A stretch of 64,000 nucleotides of DNA, from NCBI GenBank assembly GCA_963824195.1, contig CAWGOJ010000006.1:62001-126000 (forward strand). Reading direction: 5' to 3'. The notes beneath the pieces were generated by a model. That model was not told the DNA's origin. It saw only the letters and a program-made list of their open reading frames with translations, and made no database searches. Positions 23,413 through 32,589 of the stretch are shown here, piece after piece. Position numbers and translations under genes: made by a program. The number at the start of each line of letters is the position of its first letter. Position 1 is the stretch's first letter. Source of the stretch: Bog-473 sp963824195 (GTDB lineage Bacteria > Actinomycetota > Acidimicrobiia > Acidimicrobiales > RAAP-2).

Positions 23413-25914
23413 ATGGGAGCGGCACCGGCGGAGACGATTGCTCACGATGTCCTGGCTGGCTCGATCTGGGAATGCCGTTGGAACGACCCGGACTCGGGCG
23501 TGGATGTGGCACAAATGTCCCTCGACGACTTGTCGTGGATCCCGGCGACGGTACCCGGGACCGCGGCAGAAGCGCTGAGGAAGCTCGGCCGGTGGAGTTG
23601 GGGAGACGACGATCAAGGCCTGCTCGATGGGAGCGAGTGGTGGTACCGGTGCCGGTTCGACCTTCCCGCGGCCTCCCCACGGGGTCCGTGGCGGCTCGAG
23701 CTCGATGGACTGGCCACCGTCGCCGATGCATGGCTCAACGGCGACCTCGTCCTCCATTCGGAGAACATGTGGGTCGCTCACCAGGTCCGCGTCGACCACC
23801 TCGACCCCCACAACGTGCTGCTGCTCCGCTTCGCCGCTCTGGCTCCTTTGCTGGCCCAACGCAGGCCCCGCCCCCGATGGCGAAGCCTGCAGCTTCGCTC
23901 CCAGAACCAACGCTGGTACCGCACGACGCTTCTCGGCCGCGTTCCGGGATGGTCCGCCTGCGGGGCGCCCGTAGGACCATGGCGCCCGGTCCGCTTGCAC
24001 CACGCGGGTGCACGGCCCTTCGTGGCCGAACGCCGCGTGATGGCGAGCTGTGACGGAACGGACGGAAGCGTCAACATCCGATTGCTGCTCCAGGGGGTCG
24101 ACGCCGGTACCGAGGTAGAGCTCCACGTCGGGGATCACGTACGTCCGGCCACCGTCTTCGAAGTCGATGGGCACAATTTCGTCGACGCCGTCGTGCGGGT
24201 ACCCGACGCCGAACGGTGGTGGCCCCGCACCCACGGCGCCCAGCCGCTCTATCCGATGCGCCTGACCGTCGACGGCTTCGAGGTGGACCTTGGTACCGTC
24301 GGATTCCGGACCGTGGAGGTCGACCGGGACGGCGGTGCATTCAGCATCTCGGTGAACGGTGTCCCCGTGTTCTGCCGGGGCGCGTTCTGGGTGCCGCCCG
24401 ACGTCGTCACCCTGGGCTCTGCCGAGGCCGCACTGCGAGAGTCACTCCGGCTGGTCGTCGAGGCCGGCATGAACATGGTGAGGATCGGTGGCTATATCTC
24501 CTACGAAGACAGTGTGTTCTGGGACATCTGCGACGAACTGGGAATCCTGGTCTGGCAGGACTGCATGCTGGCCGGCTTCGACCCACCCGAGGAGCCTGAG
24601 TTCGTCGAGAGCCTGCGCGTCGAGCTCAACCAGCAGCTTGGCAGGCTCCAGAGCCGTCCCTCGCTCACCGTGGTCTGCGGCAGCAGCGAAACCCATCAAC
24701 AGGCGGCAATGTTCGGGCTACCGCGCGAACGCTGGCGCAGCCCACTCCTTGAAGAGACCATCCCGGCCATCGTCGGCGAGATCGTTCCCGATGTTCCCTA
24801 CGTCGTCTCGTCGCCGTCCGGCGGAGACCTCCCGTTCGAGCCGGGCCAGGGCGTCTCCCACTACTTCGGCGTCGGCGCCTATCTACGACCCCTCGCCGAC
24901 GCGCGCGCATCGGGGGTGCGGTTCGCGGCCGAGTGCCTCTCATTCGGCACCCCGCCCGAGCAGTCCACCGTGGAACGGTGCTTTGGTGGCGCCAACGTCG
25001 CCGGTCACCATCCGTCCTGGAAAGCCGGCGTGGCGCGCGACAGCGGTTCCTCGTGGGACTTCGAGGACGTCCGCGACGACTACGTCCGCCGGGTCTTCGG
25101 CATCGACCCGTTCCGCGCCCGCTACGCCGATCCGGACCGGTATCTCGATCTCGGAAGGGCGGTCGTGGCCCACATCATGTCGACCGTCATGACGGAATGG
25201 CGCTGCGAACAGTCGACCTGCGCGGGAGCGCTGATCCTCAGTTGGCACGACCTGTGCCCGGGCGCCGGGTGGGGACTGCTCGATTCCTTCACCGCGCCGA
25301 AGGCGCCGTGGTACGCACTCCGGCGAGTACTCGCGCCGGTGGCAGTGCTCATGACGGACGAGGGGCTCGCCGGTCTGCGGGTCCACGTCGTCAACGACCG
25401 GGCGACGTCGATAGAGGGTGGGTTACGACTGACCCTGTACAACCATGGCGGGGCGGCGGTCGAAGAGGTGGAGTCCGTCGTAGAGGTCGATGAGCACTCG
25501 GAACGGCAGTGGAATGCCGCCACGCTTCTGGGGGGCTTCCGGGACCTCACGAACGCCTATCGCTTCGGACCGCCGGCCTACGACGTCGTCCGGGTCAGGC
25601 TGGACACGGGCGGCGTGGTCAGCGAGGCCATCCACCTCCCGACGGGATCCGGGCGCCCACAGGAGGCCGACATCGGGCTCGAGGCCCACGCGTCGCTGGT
25701 CGGTGACAGCTGGCAGCTCAACATCCGCACGCGCCGGTTCGCCCAGTGGGTCGCCATCGAAGTCCCGGGGTTCGCCCCGGACGACTCCTGGTTCCACCTT
25801 GCGCCGGGCGGCGAGCGCACCATCGGGCTCCGGTCGCTGGCCGACGGGTCGCCAAAAGGGCGCGTGCGGGCACTCAACTGCCTCTATTCGAGCCCCATCG
25901 TGGTCGAGCAATGA
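23413..25914 (+). CDS. Glycoside hydrolase family 2, beta-mannosidase-like
   Basis: An 833-residue GH2 protein. A jelly-roll sugar-binding domain (about 45-200, WWYRCRFDLP ... LDGLATVADAWLNGDL) and an Ig-like domain come first. A TIM barrel (about 310-590) follows with RIGGYISYEDSVFWDICDEL and ILVWQDCMLAGFD. The acid/base Glu lies in VVCGSSETHQQ, where the usual Asn before Glu is Ser. The nucleophile Glu is in RFAAECLSFG. C-terminal beta domains follow. It has no signal peptide, so it would act inside the cell. I start at the ATG at 23413; a longer frame from 23371 lacks homology-like sequence. It is divergent from the carrier-protein operon and convergent with ATP-grasp 2, suggesting a glycosylated cluster product or intermediate. 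Confidence 0.8.
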   Translation: MGAAPAETIAHDVLAGSIWECRWNDPDSGVDVAQMSLDDLSWIPATVPGTAAEALRKLGRWSWGDDDQGLLDGSEWWYRCRFDLPAASPRGPWRLELDGLATVADAWLNGDLVLHSENMWVAHQVRVDHLDPHNVLLLRFAALAPLLAQRRPRPRWRSLQLRSQNQRWYRTTLLGRVPGWSACGAPVGPWRPVRLHHAGARPFVAERRVMASCDGTDGSVNIRLLLQGVDAGTEVELHVGDHVRPATVFEVDGHNFVDAVVRVPDAERWWPRTHGAQPLYPMRLTVDGFEVDLGTVGFRTVEVDRDGGAFSISVNGVPVFCRGAFWVPPDVVTLGSAEAALRESLRLVVEAGMNMVRIGGYISYEDSVFWDICDELGILVWQDCMLAGFDPPEEPEFVESLRVELNQQLGRLQSRPSLTVVCGSSETHQQAAMFGLPRERWRSPLLEETIPAIVGEIVPDVPYVVSSPSGGDLPFEPGQGVSHYFGVGAYLRPLADARASGVRFAAECLSFGTPPEQSTVERCFGGANVAGHHPSWKAGVARDSGSSWDFEDVRDDYVRRVFGIDPFRARYADPDRYLDLGRAVVAHIMSTVMTEWRCEQSTCAGALILSWHDLCPGAGWGLLDSFTAPKAPWYALRRVLAPVAVLMTDEGLAGLRVHVVNDRATSIEGGLRLTLYNHGGAAVEEVESVVEVDEHSERQWNAATLLGGFRDLTNAYRFGPPAYDVVRVRLDTGGVVSEAIHLPTGSGRPQEADIGLEAHASLVGDSWQLNIRTRRFAQWVAIEVPGFAPDDSWFHLAPGGERTIGLRSLADGSPKGRVRALNCLYSSPIVVEQ

Positions 25915-25992
25915 CGCGACCGAACAATGACAACGAGGTCGTTCGAGAAGGGGCGGGGCGACCACCGCTGCCGCTCACGGCTCCTTCGACGT

Positions 25993-27318
25993 TCAAGTTT
26001 CCTGAGGTACCTCGTCGAATTCGAGCCTGACGGTGTCGTCGATCTGTCCGCGCGCCGCGGCCAGATCGACCAGGTTCTCGACGGATCCGAACACCTCGCA
26101 CACATTGGCGCGTCCTCCCGTGGCCCAGTCGAGCGCATCTCCCTGCCTCTGGTTCCGGACCACGCTCGACACATGGGACAGGGCCGCCACGTCGTCGAGG
26201 CCTTCCACGCCGACCAGGCGCGTGGCCGACATGGGGGTCTGGATCCAGGCGAAATAGCCCACCCGTGGCCAGTTGCTTTCGAGGATGCGTGCGAGCGCAG
26301 GCTCGGCGTTCATGTCGTGACCCAGGGCAAGCCGGAAGACCAGGGGCATGATCGGCGGACCGCCGGCCAGCTCCATGATCACTTGGACGTTCCCGCCGAG
26401 ACGGCCGTTCACCTCGACGATGCGGGGACCGTCCGGTGTGAGCTTCATGTCGACGTTGACGACGCCGTCGGTGACTCCGAGCGCCCGGACAGCGGCCCCC
26501 GCTGCCTCGAACACCTCCGCCTCGGTCGACGAGTCGATGTGACTCGGGAGGAAGCAGCCTCGGCCACGGAAGGGCGGCGCATGCCTGAACTTGCCCGTGG
26601 TGGCCAGATGCCACACGCGACCCCCCTGGACAAGCAACTCCACCGCGATGTCGTCGGCAAAGGGGCCGCTCGTGGCCCGGTCCGCCAGGTACTCCTCGAC
26701 GAGAAGGCCGCCTTCCCGGTCACCGAATCTGGCCAGGAGCCGTGACAACTGCCGGCTGTCGTCGGCCCGGGCCGTCGCGACGCTGCTGGCACCGCGCCTG
26801 GGCTTGACGACCACCGGGAAGGTGACGCGTTCGGCCAGCGCTTCCGTCTCCCGGGCGCGCTCCTCCTCTCCCAGGGAGGGGGACGGCGCTTCCCACACCG
26901 CTGGGCCAGGCACGCCGGCTTGACGCAGCGCGAGCCGCTGGAGGTACTTGTCAGACAGGCGGTCGGCCGTAGGGACGGAGTGGTAGGTGAGCGACAGTTG
27001 CCCGGCCAGTGCAGCCGCCAGCGGCATCTGGGCCTCCGAGAACGTGAGGATGCCGCCCGGCGTGTGCGGTTCCAGTGCGGTCGCAATGGTGCGGGCGTCG
27101 AGTCCGGCTGTGTCGACAACGTCACCTATACGGCGGAGCAGTCGCACCAGCGGAGCCATGACGGGGTCGCTGGCGTCGACCACCCAGATCAGCCGGCAGA
27201 CCCCGCCGGCCGCCTCGGCGAGCACCATCGGGTTGAACGACGCGGCGTCGTACACGACGACGACACGAGGGAGTGCACGGCCATCCGCCTCGCCGACCTG
27301 TGTGACCACTTCACCCAC
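25993..27318 (-). CDS. ATP-grasp carboxylate-amine ligase (paralogue 2)
   Basis: A 441-residue ATP-grasp enzyme, paralogous to the one at 17765-18994. After the N-terminal VVVVYDAASFNPMVLAEAAG it shows GGILTFSEAQMPLAAALAG. The ATP Lys is in FPVVVKPRRGASSVATARAD, and a Glu pair is in LLVEEYLADR. The metal-binding end is NVDMKLTPDGPRIVEVNGRL. I chose the GTG at 27318 because GGAG lies five to six bases upstream. The longer frame to 27495 would overlap the hydrolase gene. It follows the two-lobed hydrolase gene by about 140 bp. The two enzymes may add two different residues in one pathway. Confidence 0.83.
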   Translation of the reverse strand: MGEVVTQVGEADGRALPRVVVVYDAASFNPMVLAEAAGGVCRLIWVVDASDPVMAPLVRLLRRIGDVVDTAGLDARTIATALEPHTPGGILTFSEAQMPLAAALAGQLSLTYHSVPTADRLSDKYLQRLALRQAGVPGPAVWEAPSPSLGEEERARETEALAERVTFPVVVKPRRGASSVATARADDSRQLSRLLARFGDREGGLLVEEYLADRATSGPFADDIAVELLVQGGRVWHLATTGKFRHAPPFRGRGCFLPSHIDSSTEAEVFEAAGAAVRALGVTDGVVNVDMKLTPDGPRIVEVNGRLGGNVQVIMELAGGPPIMPLVFRLALGHDMNAEPALARILESNWPRVGYFAWIQTPMSATRLVGVEGLDDVAALSHVSSVVRNQRQGDALDWATGGRANVCEVFGSVENLVDLAAARGQIDDTVRLEFDEVPQET

Positions 27319-27455
27319 AACAGCTCCAGTCACTCGGCGGGGAATGTCCCGGATACCGTACCAATGCAGTTCATGTCGAAGCAGCCGGCCTCCGGGGCGG
27401 CGATCGCCTCTACCTTCCACTCCGGTGCGCTGATCATCGGGGGTCGGGAGACTGC

Positions 27456-29144
27456 TTAGTTCGACGGATCCCCCGGAAGGGTGACGTCGAGCCACGCAGT
27501 GATGGCGCTCACCATGGACCCCCTCTGCCAGTGCCGGTGCATCGGATGGTCGATGCCGGCCACGGTGGCGGACGCGATCAGGCTGCCACGGAGGGCTCGT
27601 CGCCAGGCCCGGCCGGTACGGTCCTGGAGGAACTCCAAACCGTCGTCGCCCTCGGCGAACACGGCCAGAATCGGCGTATGGCGACTCTCAAGATCCCCCA
27701 ACCACACCGCTACGGGGTGTCGTACGCCGAGGATGTCGAGAAGCCACCACAGCCCGACAGACCGGAGCCTCTTGTTCCGGCGGATCTCGGGCAGGCGGCG
27801 GACCCTGGTCTCGGAGACGAGGTCAGCCTCCACGGGGTCGCCGGGCTGCCAGTACATCTGGGGATTGATGGCGACCACACCGTCGACGTCGACGGTCAGG
27901 GCGGCCCGGAGAGCGATCCAGGCCCCCGCGCAGAGCCCGGCCAGAACGATGCGCTGGTGTCCCAGTTCCCTGAGCGCGCCGACGGCCTCTCCCACCTCAC
28001 CGATCCCGTGCTGGTCGTACGGCCGTCCCGGGACGTGACCCCGATCGGGGCTCTCACCCCAACCGGAGAAGTCCATCCGCAGCGAGGTGAAGCCGGACAG
28101 CGCAAGCTCCCGGGCGTACTCAACCCACGCCCGGCCGGGACCGACATGGTGCTCCGAACCCGAATTCAGCCACACCACCGTGCCCCGCGAGATGCCGGAC
28201 GGCCGGGTGAGAATCCCGACGAGGCCTTCCTCGCCGAGGTGCGCCACCTCCTCGTCCACCGTCCCGCCGCGCCAGCTGATGGTGGCGGCGGGACGGCGTG
28301 CAGGCACCACAGCGGACGGAGCGACGCCCACATCGTCCGGCCCGACCCAGCGGCAGATCTCGTCGACGATGTCGCCAGCCACCGTCGCGTATTCGGTGGG
28401 CCGATCGATCACCAGGTCCGTCCCGCCGCGCACGAAGTGGTCTGGCTCGACCCCCAAGGCGCGGAGCCGGTCGAGTAGGACGGTGCTGGCCGGCTTGTCG
28501 TCCCGGTCGACGATGAGCACCTTTGGCGCCGGACGGCCCGGCAATGTGGCCAGGTTGACCGCCTCCAGGTCGGCCAGGGTCTCCGCCGAGAACACGGACC
28601 CCGCCTGCACGACGCCCCCGCACCGCTCCGGAGGGCCCGGCGCCTCGGGCACCGGCAGCCCGAGCAGCTGCAGCTCGCTGACGTACCGGCGACCCCGGAC
28701 GACGGGGGCCCAGGCAACCACGGCATCGGCACCCACCGCGCCGCCTTGCATCAGAGCCAAGGTGCCCCCGACCCGCAGGCCGATCACGACCAGCGAGGTG
28801 ATGCCCCACCGGCGCAGCGCGTCGGCCGCATGATCGACGCTGCTCCGCCAGGCTTCGACCCGACCCGGATCCCACTGGTCGCCAGCTGAATCCCCCGTGC
28901 CGTCGAGGTCGAAGCGCAACACACGACAGCCGTGCTCGGCCAAGCGCTCGGCCAAGGTCCGCAAGGTTCGGTGCGAGCTCCAGTACTCATAACCGACCGG
29001 CGGTACGATCACCACCCCCACCGCGCCCGAACCTCTGACCGGCGCAGTGAGCCACGACATGAGCGGCCTTTCGGGAGGCCCGATCCATTGCCCGGAGGTC
29101 TGGACCGGATGGAGCACCGTCGTCGCTTCGCTGCCGTCGGTCAT
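27456..29144 (-). CDS. Two-lobed alpha/beta hydrolase-like protein without serine nucleophiles
   Basis: A 562-residue fusion of two alpha/beta-hydrolase domains. The N-terminal lobe has VPPVGYEYWSSHRTLRTLAE and FDLDGTGDS, but its nucleophile elbow reads IGLRVGGTLA, with Arg in place of Ser. The C-terminal lobe has FSGWGESPDRG and an elbow AGLCAGAWIALRA, with Cys in place of Ser. Similar paired hydrolases occur in exosortase-linked and natural-product clusters with unknown roles. It may be an acyltransferase, a thioesterase using Cys, or a binding protein. The ATG at 29144 has GGAGAG five bases upstream, better than the GTG at 29156. It is the first gene of a minus pair with ATP-grasp 2. Confidence 0.75.
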   Translation of the reverse strand: MTDGSEATTVLHPVQTSGQWIGPPERPLMSWLTAPVRGSGAVGVVIVPPVGYEYWSSHRTLRTLAERLAEHGCRVLRFDLDGTGDSAGDQWDPGRVEAWRSSVDHAADALRRWGITSLVVIGLRVGGTLALMQGGAVGADAVVAWAPVVRGRRYVSELQLLGLPVPEAPGPPERCGGVVQAGSVFSAETLADLEAVNLATLPGRPAPKVLIVDRDDKPASTVLLDRLRALGVEPDHFVRGGTDLVIDRPTEYATVAGDIVDEICRWVGPDDVGVAPSAVVPARRPAATISWRGGTVDEEVAHLGEEGLVGILTRPSGISRGTVVWLNSGSEHHVGPGRAWVEYARELALSGFTSLRMDFSGWGESPDRGHVPGRPYDQHGIGEVGEAVGALRELGHQRIVLAGLCAGAWIALRAALTVDVDGVVAINPQMYWQPGDPVEADLVSETRVRRLPEIRRNKRLRSVGLWWLLDILGVRHPVAVWLGDLESRHTPILAVFAEGDDGLEFLQDRTGRAWRRALRGSLIASATVAGIDHPMHRHWQRGSMVSAITAWLDVTLPGDPSN

Positions 29145-29156
29145 CGCGCTCTCCAC

Positions 29157-29524
29157 CGGACCCGGTCACTTGCCGCGACGACGATCGATCCTTCACCGAG
29201 CCCGATCCCCGTCGCGACCACGAGGACGATACTCCGCTGTTACCCCCCGCAGGCCCGAAGGGTTCACGTGTCCCATCACCTCCACGACAGCATCGTGGAG
29301 GTAATGGGACTACGTTCGTACACCTCTTGACCGCCTGACCAGGGGAAATGCGGCAATGAGGGTCCGGGGATGCGGCGGACTACGGGCGTCAAGCGGCTCG
29401 CCGCCGGGGTCGGTACCGGAAGTGATGGGACTCAGTTCGAACCCAATATTCGTCCCAAAGAGGTCGCTCCTGAGCACCGGGACCGGGAGCACCGCTGCCC
29501 ACTCGTCGCGGCGCGCCTCGCTGG
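29157..29524. other. Intergenic region carrying composite repeat R1
   Basis: A 368-bp gap between divergent genes. Apart from the repeat at 29260-29444 I see no gene or clear promoter. Confidence 0.6.
29260..29444. repeat. Composite tRNA-like repeat R1 (three units)
   Basis: Three copies of a unit occur here: one forward (29260-29285) and two reverse (29295-29325 and 29418-29444). The first two face each other as an 18-bp hairpin, GTCCCATCACCTCCACGA (29270-29287) against its complement with one mismatch (29293-29310), loop CAGCA. Read on the minus strand, the last two end in AGTCCCAT then TACCTCCAC or CACTTCC. Between them lies CCAGGGGAAATGCGGCA. R2 at 38.15 kb has the same order with almost equal spacing (118 versus 121 bp between reverse units). 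Confidence 0.75.
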
Positions 29525-32461
29525 GTGGCGCCGCGTTACCGTGCGAGCGTGCGCCGCGGGCTCCCAGCGGGAACGGTGACCTTCTTGTTCACCAACATCG
29601 CGGACTCGACGCGCCGCTGGGAGGAAGACCCGACGGCCATGGCCGAGGCGCTGCGCGTCCACGACGCCATCGTGCGGAGCACGATCGAACGCCACGGCGG
29701 CTACATCTTTGACACCGGTGGGGACGGCATGCGCGCGGCGTTCTCAACTCCGGCCGGCGCGGCCGCCGCGGCAATCGAGTCCCAGGAGCATCTGCGAGAC
29801 GACGGCGCCATCGGCTTCACGGTCCGCATGGCCCTGCACACCGCTGAGGCGACCGAGCGCGATGGGAGCTACTCCGGCAACGAGGTCAACCGTGCCGCGC
29901 GGCTGCTGTCGCTCGCCCACGGCGGCCAGGTGCTCGTCTCGGACGCGACCGAGGTGCTGCTACGCAATCGCGTCGCGCTGCGACCCCTGGGCGAGAACCG
30001 GCTCCACGGTCTGCGCGGCCGGATGTCGGTGCACCAGCTCATGGCCGACGGGCTCCCGGCCGACTTCCCGGTGCTTCGCGGCGTTGATCACTTCACGGGC
30101 AACCTCCCACAGCAGCTGAGCTCTCTGGTCGGTCGCGAGCAGTTGGTTGACGAGATCGTCGAGCTCGTGCGGTCGTGTCGCCTCGTCATACTGAGCGGTG
30201 TCGGCGGGGTGGGCAAGACGCGATTGGCCGTCGAAGTCGGGGCCGAGCTGGCCGGCGAGTTCCCTGACGGCGTGTGGATGGTCGAGCTGGCGCCAGTCGG
30301 CGACCCGACCGCCGTCCCGGCGGCGATCGCGGCCGTGCTGGGCGTCACGCCACAGGGCGACGCGCCCCTCATCGAGGTGGTGGCCGAATCGCTCGGTGGT
30401 CAGCACCTCCTGCTGGTCCTCGACAATTGCGAACACGTCCAGGAAGCGGCGCTCGCCGCGATCGCGACGATGCTCGCCCGATCAGGCCACTCCAGGTTCC
30501 TCGCCACGTCTCGTGAGGCCTTCGCGATCGACGAGGAAGCCGCGCTCACCGTGGCGCCGCTGGACCTGGACGGGGGCGTGACCTCCGATGCCGTCACGCT
30601 GTTCGTGGACCGCGCCCGTGTCGTGCGGCCCGACTTCGGCCTCGCGGAGCCGGAGACCGCGACCGCCGTGACCGAGATCTGTCGAACCCTCGACGGCCTC
30701 CCGCTGGGGATCGAGCTGGCCGCGGCGCGGATGGCGGCCATGAGCGCCGTCGAGGTCCGGGGTCGGCTCGCGGACCGGTTCCGGTTGTTGCAGGCCTCGC
30801 AGCCGGGACCGCAACGACAGCTCACGCTCCGCCACACCGTGGAGTGGTCCTATGACCTCCTCACCGAAGACGAGCGCGAACTACTCCGCCTGACGTCGGT
30901 ATTCGCGGGCGGCTTTGACCTGACGAGCGCCTGTACCGTGGCCGACGGTGCGGACGATGTCGACGTGCTCCGTCAGCTCGACTCCTTGGTCCGCAAGTCG
31001 CTCGTGGTCGCCAACCACAACGGCACGCGCACCCGGTACGGCCTCTTCGAAACCATCCGCCAGTTCGGGGAAGACCGTTTGGCGGAGGCGGGCTCGCTGG
31101 AGCACGCTCGTGATCGGCACGCCGCGTACTTCGCGCGGGAAGCGGCGGACCGGTGGGAGCACTGGAACGGGCCCGGATGGCGCACTGCGGTCGACTGGGT
31201 CGAGGCGGAGCTGGGCAACCTGCGGTCGGGCTACCGGTGGAGCGCGGGACGCGGGGACGTGGAGGTAGCGACAGACATCGCGGCGCACGCCGCGTTGATG
31301 GGCTTCTCGGTGCAGCTCTTCGAGACGCTCGCATGGGCCGAGGAGCTGCTCGAGCCCGCGGCCGGGGCCGACGGGCGCCGGCTCCCCCGCCTCTACACGG
31401 CCGCCGGGTACGCGTGCTTCGCGGGAAGGGCGGAGGCGGCACGCGCGAACGCTCACCGGGCGACGGAGTTGGAGGGCGACCCCCGCTACGACGCGTGCGA
31501 ACCCGGCTACGCGTCGTTCATCGAGGCGCTGGCGAGCGTCTACTGCGGCGACCTCGATCGTTACGTCGAGCTCACCGGCGCGGTGGTGGAGCGGTACGGC
31601 AGCGACCGCGGCTACGGCATCGCCTCCTACGTCGACGGTCTCCAGTCGTGCGGCCGGATCGAGGAGGCGCTCGCGCTCGCCGAGGAATCGATCGCGGCCG
31701 CACGATCGCTTGGCAACCCCTATTGGATCGCCTACGCGCTCTGGATCGCCGGGATGGCCTTCTCCAAGGCGGACGCGCGCCGCGCGTTCGCGGCATGGGA
31801 CGAGGGCGTCGACTTCGTGCGCCAGCACCGCGTGCAGTTCTTCGAAGGCTTCCTCGCGCGCGACGCTGCCCGCCTGCACACCTCCGACGGAGAGGTCGGA
31901 GCCGCGCTGGTGCTGTTCGCCGATGCCATCGGTGCTTTCCAGCGTGCCGGCAACGTGCCCCAGCTGATCATCACCCTGGCGAGCGTCCCGGCGCTGTTCG
32001 AGCGGCTCGACCGGCTCGAACCGGCCGCGACGCTCCTCGGCGCGCTGTCGCGCGAGCCATCGAGCCTCATTCACGTGCCTGAGCTCGGCGGGATCGGCGA
32101 CCGGGTCGGCCGCAAGCTCGGCATGGTGCGGGCCGCGGAGCTCGAGTCGGCGGGCGCCGCGCTCGACCTTGGCGCGGCGGCCGCCTACGCGCTCCGGCAG
32201 ATCGATGTCGCGCGACGCGACCCGGACCAACGGGCCCGCGGGGCGCGGCCCGGCGGCCTGAGCCGGCGAGAGGTGGAGGTGCTCCGCCTCGTGGCCGACG
32301 GCCAGACCTCAGGCGAGATCGCCACGCAGCTCTTCATCTCACCGAGGACGGCGGAGCACCACGTGCAGAACATCTACACGAAGATCGGGGTCTCTAGCCG
32401 CGCCGCGGCGACCCGTTGGGCGATCCAGAACCAGGTGGTCGGCGGGCCTCGCGGAGCGTAG
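29525..32461 (+). CDS. Cyclase-like domain - NB-ARC ATPase - TPR - LuxR transcription regulator
   Basis: A 978-residue regulator. The cyclase-homology domain (about 18-170) begins TVTFLFTNIADSTRRWE. The first metal-binding Asp of FTD is Asn here, while the second is kept in FDTGGDGMRAAF, so nucleotide cyclisation is doubtful. An NB-ARC/STAND ATPase follows, with Walker A LSGVGGVGKTRLA near residue 226 and LLLVLDNCEHV near 298. Helical repeats and a C-terminal LuxR HTH complete it: LSRREVEVLRLVADGQTSGE and FISPRTAEHHVQNIYTKIGV. GTG at 29525 is used; a GTG at 29549 is equally plausible. It probably controls the binding-protein genes immediately downstream. Confidence 0.86.
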   Translation: MAPRYRASVRRGLPAGTVTFLFTNIADSTRRWEEDPTAMAEALRVHDAIVRSTIERHGGYIFDTGGDGMRAAFSTPAGAAAAAIESQEHLRDDGAIGFTVRMALHTAEATERDGSYSGNEVNRAARLLSLAHGGQVLVSDATEVLLRNRVALRPLGENRLHGLRGRMSVHQLMADGLPADFPVLRGVDHFTGNLPQQLSSLVGREQLVDEIVELVRSCRLVILSGVGGVGKTRLAVEVGAELAGEFPDGVWMVELAPVGDPTAVPAAIAAVLGVTPQGDAPLIEVVAESLGGQHLLLVLDNCEHVQEAALAAIATMLARSGHSRFLATSREAFAIDEEAALTVAPLDLDGGVTSDAVTLFVDRARVVRPDFGLAEPETATAVTEICRTLDGLPLGIELAAARMAAMSAVEVRGRLADRFRLLQASQPGPQRQLTLRHTVEWSYDLLTEDERELLRLTSVFAGGFDLTSACTVADGADDVDVLRQLDSLVRKSLVVANHNGTRTRYGLFETIRQFGEDRLAEAGSLEHARDRHAAYFAREAADRWEHWNGPGWRTAVDWVEAELGNLRSGYRWSAGRGDVEVATDIAAHAALMGFSVQLFETLAWAEELLEPAAGADGRRLPRLYTAAGYACFAGRAEAARANAHRATELEGDPRYDACEPGYASFIEALASVYCGDLDRYVELTGAVVERYGSDRGYGIASYVDGLQSCGRIEEALALAEESIAAARSLGNPYWIAYALWIAGMAFSKADARRAFAAWDEGVDFVRQHRVQFFEGFLARDAARLHTSDGEVGAALVLFADAIGAFQRAGNVPQLIITLASVPALFERLDRLEPAATLLGALSREPSSLIHVPELGGIGDRVGRKLGMVRAAELESAGAALDLGAAAAYALRQIDVARRDPDQRARGARPGGLSRREVEVLRLVADGQTSGEIATQLFISPRTAEHHVQNIYTKIGVSSRAAATRWAIQNQVVGGPRGA

Positions 32462-32475
32462 GTAGGCCGGAAATG

Positions 32476-32487
32476 GGTAGGTCTACC
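32476..32487. promoter_or_regulatory. Short palindrome before the 90-aa gene
   Basis: GGTAG-GT-CTACC is a perfect inverted repeat about 100 bp before the ATG at 32590, and a related GGGTAGCCC lies just after it. It could be an operator for the preceding LuxR-type protein. The support is positional only. Confidence 0.25.
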
Positions 32488-32589
32488 GATGCCGCGTGGG
32501 TAGCCCATCCGCAGAATGGCCCTTGACGCCGACCGAACCCGGCCGGCGCGAAGCGGATCCGCAGCGATCCATACCGAAAGGGGAGATTC

